Positions 29,739 through 32,608 of a stretch of DNA of 32,608 nucleotides are shown here, one piece after another. The stretch covers positions 1-32,608 of the forward strand of contig CACJGR010000012.1 of assembly GCA_902592985.1 (NCBI GenBank), written 5' to 3'. This DNA is from an uncultured Pelagibacteraceae bacterium (GTDB lineage Bacteria; Pseudomonadota; Alphaproteobacteria; Pelagibacterales; Pelagibacteraceae). The stretch's first letter is position 1, and each line of letters begins with the position of its first letter. The notes beneath the pieces were generated by a model. That model worked only from the letters and a program-made list of their open reading frames with translations, did not search any database and was not told the origin of the DNA. The position numbers and the translations under genes are program-made.

Positions 29739-32314
29739 TATTTTTTTCTTTTTTTATTTTTTTTACTTTTATCGTATTCTTTTCTTTTCTCAATTAATAT
29801 TAATGCTTCTTCTATATTAAGTTCTAGAGGATCTTTTTCTTCAGGTATAGTAGCATTTAATGATTTGTATTTAATATAAGGTCCATATTGACCCTTCATT
29901 ATTCTTACAGGTTTTTTATCTTCAGGATGTTCTCCTAAATCTTTTATAACAGAAGATGACATTCTTCCCGGTTTAGATTCGGCAATTAATGTAATTGCTC
30001 TATTTAATCCTATCGAAAATATTTCTTCAACATTTTCTACTCTTGCTGATTTATTTTCACACTTTAAATAAGGACCGAATCTACCATTGTTCAAAATTAT
30101 TTCTTTTTGATTTTCGGGGTTCACTCCAAGATTTTTTGGAAGCGAACATAAAAATTGAGCTTTATCTAAATTAATCGATGATAATTCGATTCCTTTTGGA
30201 ATTGAAACATTTTTAAAATTATCATCAGCTTTCTTTTTTTTGTTTTTTTTCTTTTTTGTTTTTTTGTTTATTTTATCTTCTTCTGTTTGTAGCATTTCAT
30301 ATTGAAGATAGGGGCCAAATCTACCATTTTTCAAATATATATCTTTTCCATTTTCATGTTTGCCAATAAACTTAGGTTCAGCTAACTGAGCTTGAGCTGC
30401 TGCTTTTACTTTAGATAAAGGTCTTGTGAATTTACAATCGGGATAATTTGAACAACCAATAAATGCACCACCTCTAAAACTATTTTTAAGACTCAAAGTA
30501 CCTGTATTACAAAATTGGCATTTTCTTACTATATTTCCATTGTTATCTTTATCAAAGACCAAGTCTCCCAGACTATCATTTAACAAATCTAAAACTTCTC
30601 TAGTTCTTTTTTCTTTAACTTCAGAAACATTATGATTAAAATCTTTCCAAAATAACTCTAAAACTTTAATCCAGCTTTCTTTGCCACTTGTTATTTCATC
30701 TAATTGATCTTCTAAACTTGCCGTAAAATTATAATCTACATATTTTGAAAATAATTTTTCAAGAAAAGCAGATATTAATTTACCACGATCTGTAGGAAAA
30801 AATCTTTTATTAACTATTTCAGCATAACCTCTATTAGCTATAGTTGAGATGATGCTGGCATATGTTGATGGTCTTCCAATGCCCAATTCTTCTAATTTTT
30901 TGACTAAACTTGCCTCAGAATATCTTGGTGGTGGTTGAGTAAAGTGTTGTTCGTCTAACAAAGCTTCAATATTAACTGGTCCTTTAAACATTTCAGGCAA
31001 TATACCCTCATCATCCTCTTTATTTGGATTGTTATAAACTTTTAAAAAACCATCAAATTTTAAAACAGAACCGCTCACTTTGCATATCGTGTCATTATTA
31101 TCAACAGTAATAGTAATTGTATTTCTGTCAAATTGAGCAGTCTTCATTTGCGAAGAAAGAGCTTTACTCCATATCAAATTATACAATTTGTTTTGATCAC
31201 TACTTAAATATTTTTTAACATTTTGTGGAGATCTTTTAATATCTGTTGGCCTTATTGCCTCGTGTGCTTCTTGTGCATTCTTTGCTTTTTTACCGGAATA
31301 ATTTAAAGAACTTTCAGGCAAGTATTCATTCCCAAATTCATTTTTTATATAATCTCTAAATGTTAAAACAGCATCTACAGATAAATTTGTACCGTCCGTT
31401 CTTATATAGGTTATTAAACCTATAGTTTCGCCATCAATTTCAATACCTTGATAAAGTCTTTGTGCAATTTGCATAGTTCTTGATGCGCCAAATCCAAGTC
31501 TACTAGAGGCAACTTGTTGAAGAGTGGATGTTGTAAATGGTCCAGAGGGATTTCTGTTTATTATTTTACTAGAGATATCTGTAATACTGAATTTTTTATT
31601 CTTAACACTAGATATTGCCTTCTCAATTTCATTTTTGTTTTTAAAAGAAAATTTTTCAATTTTTTTGTTATCAAGTTGACTAATACTAGCTATAATAGAT
31701 TGTTTTTTGCTGTCTGTAAATTTTACACCTAAGGTCCAAAATTCTTCAGGTTTAAAAGATTCAATTTCATGCTCTCTTTCCGTAATTAACTTAAGAGCTA
31801 CAGATTGAACTCTACCAGCAGATTTAGATCCTGGTAATTTAGTCCATAAAATTGGAGAAATATTAAAACCTACAAGATAATCTAAAGCTCGTCTTGCCAT
31901 ATAAGCATCAACTAATAGTGGTTCAATTTGTCTTGGATTTTCAATACCTTGCATTACAGCTTTTTTTGTTATTTCGTTAAAAACTACTCGCTCAATTTCT
32001 TTATCTTTTAAGAGTTTTTTTTCACTAAGATATTCTCTTACATGCCAAGCAATAGCTTCACCTTCTCGATCTGGGTCTGTAGCAAGTATTATTTTTTTGG
32101 AATCTTTTGCAGCATCTGTAATTTCTTTTAAATATTTTTTTGAAAAGCTGTCTATTTCCCATTCCATTTTAAAATTATGGTCAGGATCAACAGATCCATT
32201 TTTCGAAGGAAGGTCTCTAATATGTCCATAACTTGCTAAAACTGTATAATTATCACCAAGATATTTATTAATAGTTTTAGCTTTTGCTGGACTTTCTACA
32301 ATGACTAGATTCAT
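29738..32314 (-). CDS. topA: DNA topoisomerase I
   Basis: Type IA topoisomerase relaxing negative supercoils; 858 aa from the ATG at 32314. A TTG three codons upstream extends the frame, but MNLVIVESPAKAKTI is the family start. The Toprim domain has E7 and the acidic triad in ATDPDREGEA (D80, D82, E84); the active-site Tyr is Y303 in GLITYIRTDGTN. The C-terminal region has one four-Cys zinc ribbon (CQFC ... GCSNYPDC, about 595-620) and three GRFGPYL-like repeats. A linker of nearly pure Lys lies between them (+ strand about 30230-30275). The stop shares a base with the ridA-like start; plsY lies 36 nt upstream. Confidence 0.97.
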   Translation of the reverse strand: MNLVIVESPAKAKTINKYLGDNYTVLASYGHIRDLPSKNGSVDPDHNFKMEWEIDSFSKKYLKEITDAAKDSKKIILATDPDREGEAIAWHVREYLSEKKLLKDKEIERVVFNEITKKAVMQGIENPRQIEPLLVDAYMARRALDYLVGFNISPILWTKLPGSKSAGRVQSVALKLITEREHEIESFKPEEFWTLGVKFTDSKKQSIIASISQLDNKKIEKFSFKNKNEIEKAISSVKNKKFSITDISSKIINRNPSGPFTTSTLQQVASSRLGFGASRTMQIAQRLYQGIEIDGETIGLITYIRTDGTNLSVDAVLTFRDYIKNEFGNEYLPESSLNYSGKKAKNAQEAHEAIRPTDIKRSPQNVKKYLSSDQNKLYNLIWSKALSSQMKTAQFDRNTITITVDNNDTICKVSGSVLKFDGFLKVYNNPNKEDDEGILPEMFKGPVNIEALLDEQHFTQPPPRYSEASLVKKLEELGIGRPSTYASIISTIANRGYAEIVNKRFFPTDRGKLISAFLEKLFSKYVDYNFTASLEDQLDEITSGKESWIKVLELFWKDFNHNVSEVKEKRTREVLDLLNDSLGDLVFDKDNNGNIVRKCQFCNTGTLSLKNSFRGGAFIGCSNYPDCKFTRPLSKVKAAAQAQLAEPKFIGKHENGKDIYLKNGRFGPYLQYEMLQTEEDKINKKTKKKKNKKKKADDNFKNVSIPKGIELSSINLDKAQFLCSLPKNLGVNPENQKEIILNNGRFGPYLKCENKSARVENVEEIFSIGLNRAITLIAESKPGRMSSSVIKDLGEHPEDKKPVRIMKGQYGPYIKYKSLNATIPEEKDPLELNIEEALILIEKRKEYDKSKKNKKRKK

Positions 32315-32350
32315 ATTTAACAAATTACCTAAAAGGTCTGTATAGTCAAA

Positions 32351-32608
32351 TTAATAAATTTTTGTCTTTGATTCCTCTTTATTTTTCAAGCGTTTAATAT
32401 TTTCTCTATGTGTATAAAATATTAAAACAAACATTATCAAAAAAAATATAAAACTTTGATTTGTAAAAATAAATAAATAAACTGGGACACTTAAACTTGC
32501 AAATAGCGATGATAAGGAAGAATATTTTGAAATTAAAAAAGTTATAAACCAAACACCTATAAAAACTAATCCTATATATAAATTAATTGAAAATAATATT
32601 CCAACATA
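32351..32608 (-). CDS. plsY: Glycerol-3-phosphate acyltransferase PlsY (C-terminal part only)
   Basis: PlsY transfers an acyl group from acyl phosphate to glycerol 3-phosphate, the first committed phospholipid step, in the inner membrane. The open frame enters from the window end and gives the last 85 residues; the N-terminus and start lie outside. The sequence contains GVWFITFLISKYSSLSSLFA, a hydrophobic stretch FIFFLIMFVLIFYTHRENIK with the typical RHREN-like end of the family, and a short basic tail. It runs toward topA, 36 nt away, without the dprA gene that often separates them in alphaproteobacteria. Confidence 0.85.
   Translation of the reverse strand, partial: YVGILFSINLYIGLVFIGVWFITFLISKYSSLSSLFASLSVPVYLFIFTNQSFIFFLIMFVLIFYTHRENIKRLKNKEESKTKIY

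Overview
The window is a dense, strongly AT-rich bacterial segment with no stretch over about 165 bp without a gene. It holds the RNA polymerase, ribosomal protein and translation super-cluster, followed by a block of housekeeping metabolism genes. Gene order, Proteobacteria-type RpoB/RpoC (RpoC has the long insertion after the trigger-loop helix), 1-3 nt intergenic gaps, overlapping gene ends and Lys/Ile/Asn-rich proteins fit a streamlined alphaproteobacterium. SAR11 (Pelagibacterales) is the most likely source. That assignment is inference from style and order, not from a search.

Region 1 (1-23333, all + strand) runs rpoB (5' end outside the window), rpoC, a 164-bp gap, then rpsL-rpsG-fusA-rpsJ-rplC-rplD-rplW-rplB-rpsS-rplV-rpsC-rplP-rpmC-rpsQ-rplN-rplX-rplE-rpsN-rpsH-rplF-rplR-rpsE-rplO-secY-adk, a 55-bp gap with a good promoter, and rpsM-rpsK-rpoA-rplQ. 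The beta, str, S10, spc and alpha operons are thus fused into nearly one transcription unit. tuf, rpmD and rpmJ are missing from their usual places. rplO (L15) is broken by a one-base shift at an A8 run. The two larger gaps hold the likely control signals: a promoter with a foldable leader before rpsL, and a sigma70-type promoter before rpsM.

Region 2 (23358-32608) has mixed strands: an RluC/RluD-type pseudouridine synthase (+), lipB (-), mgtE (+), panC (-), galU-ugd (+), ridA (-), topA (-) and the C-terminal end of plsY (-). The three convergent pairs overlap or lie 1 nt apart, and no intrinsic terminator is visible. The two divergent gaps are 61 and 35 bp.

Functionally, region 1 supplies the core transcription and translation machinery, the SecY translocon and adenylate kinase. 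Region 2 supplies 23S rRNA modification, lipoylation, Mg2+ uptake, the last step of pantothenate synthesis, UDP-glucose and UDP-glucuronate, enamine/imine detoxification, DNA relaxation and phospholipid acylation. I see no mobile element, CRISPR array, tRNA or rRNA, and no clear new multi-gene system. The points most worth checking are the rplO frameshift, the putative rpsL leader RNA, and the compact junctions and missing genes of the cluster.
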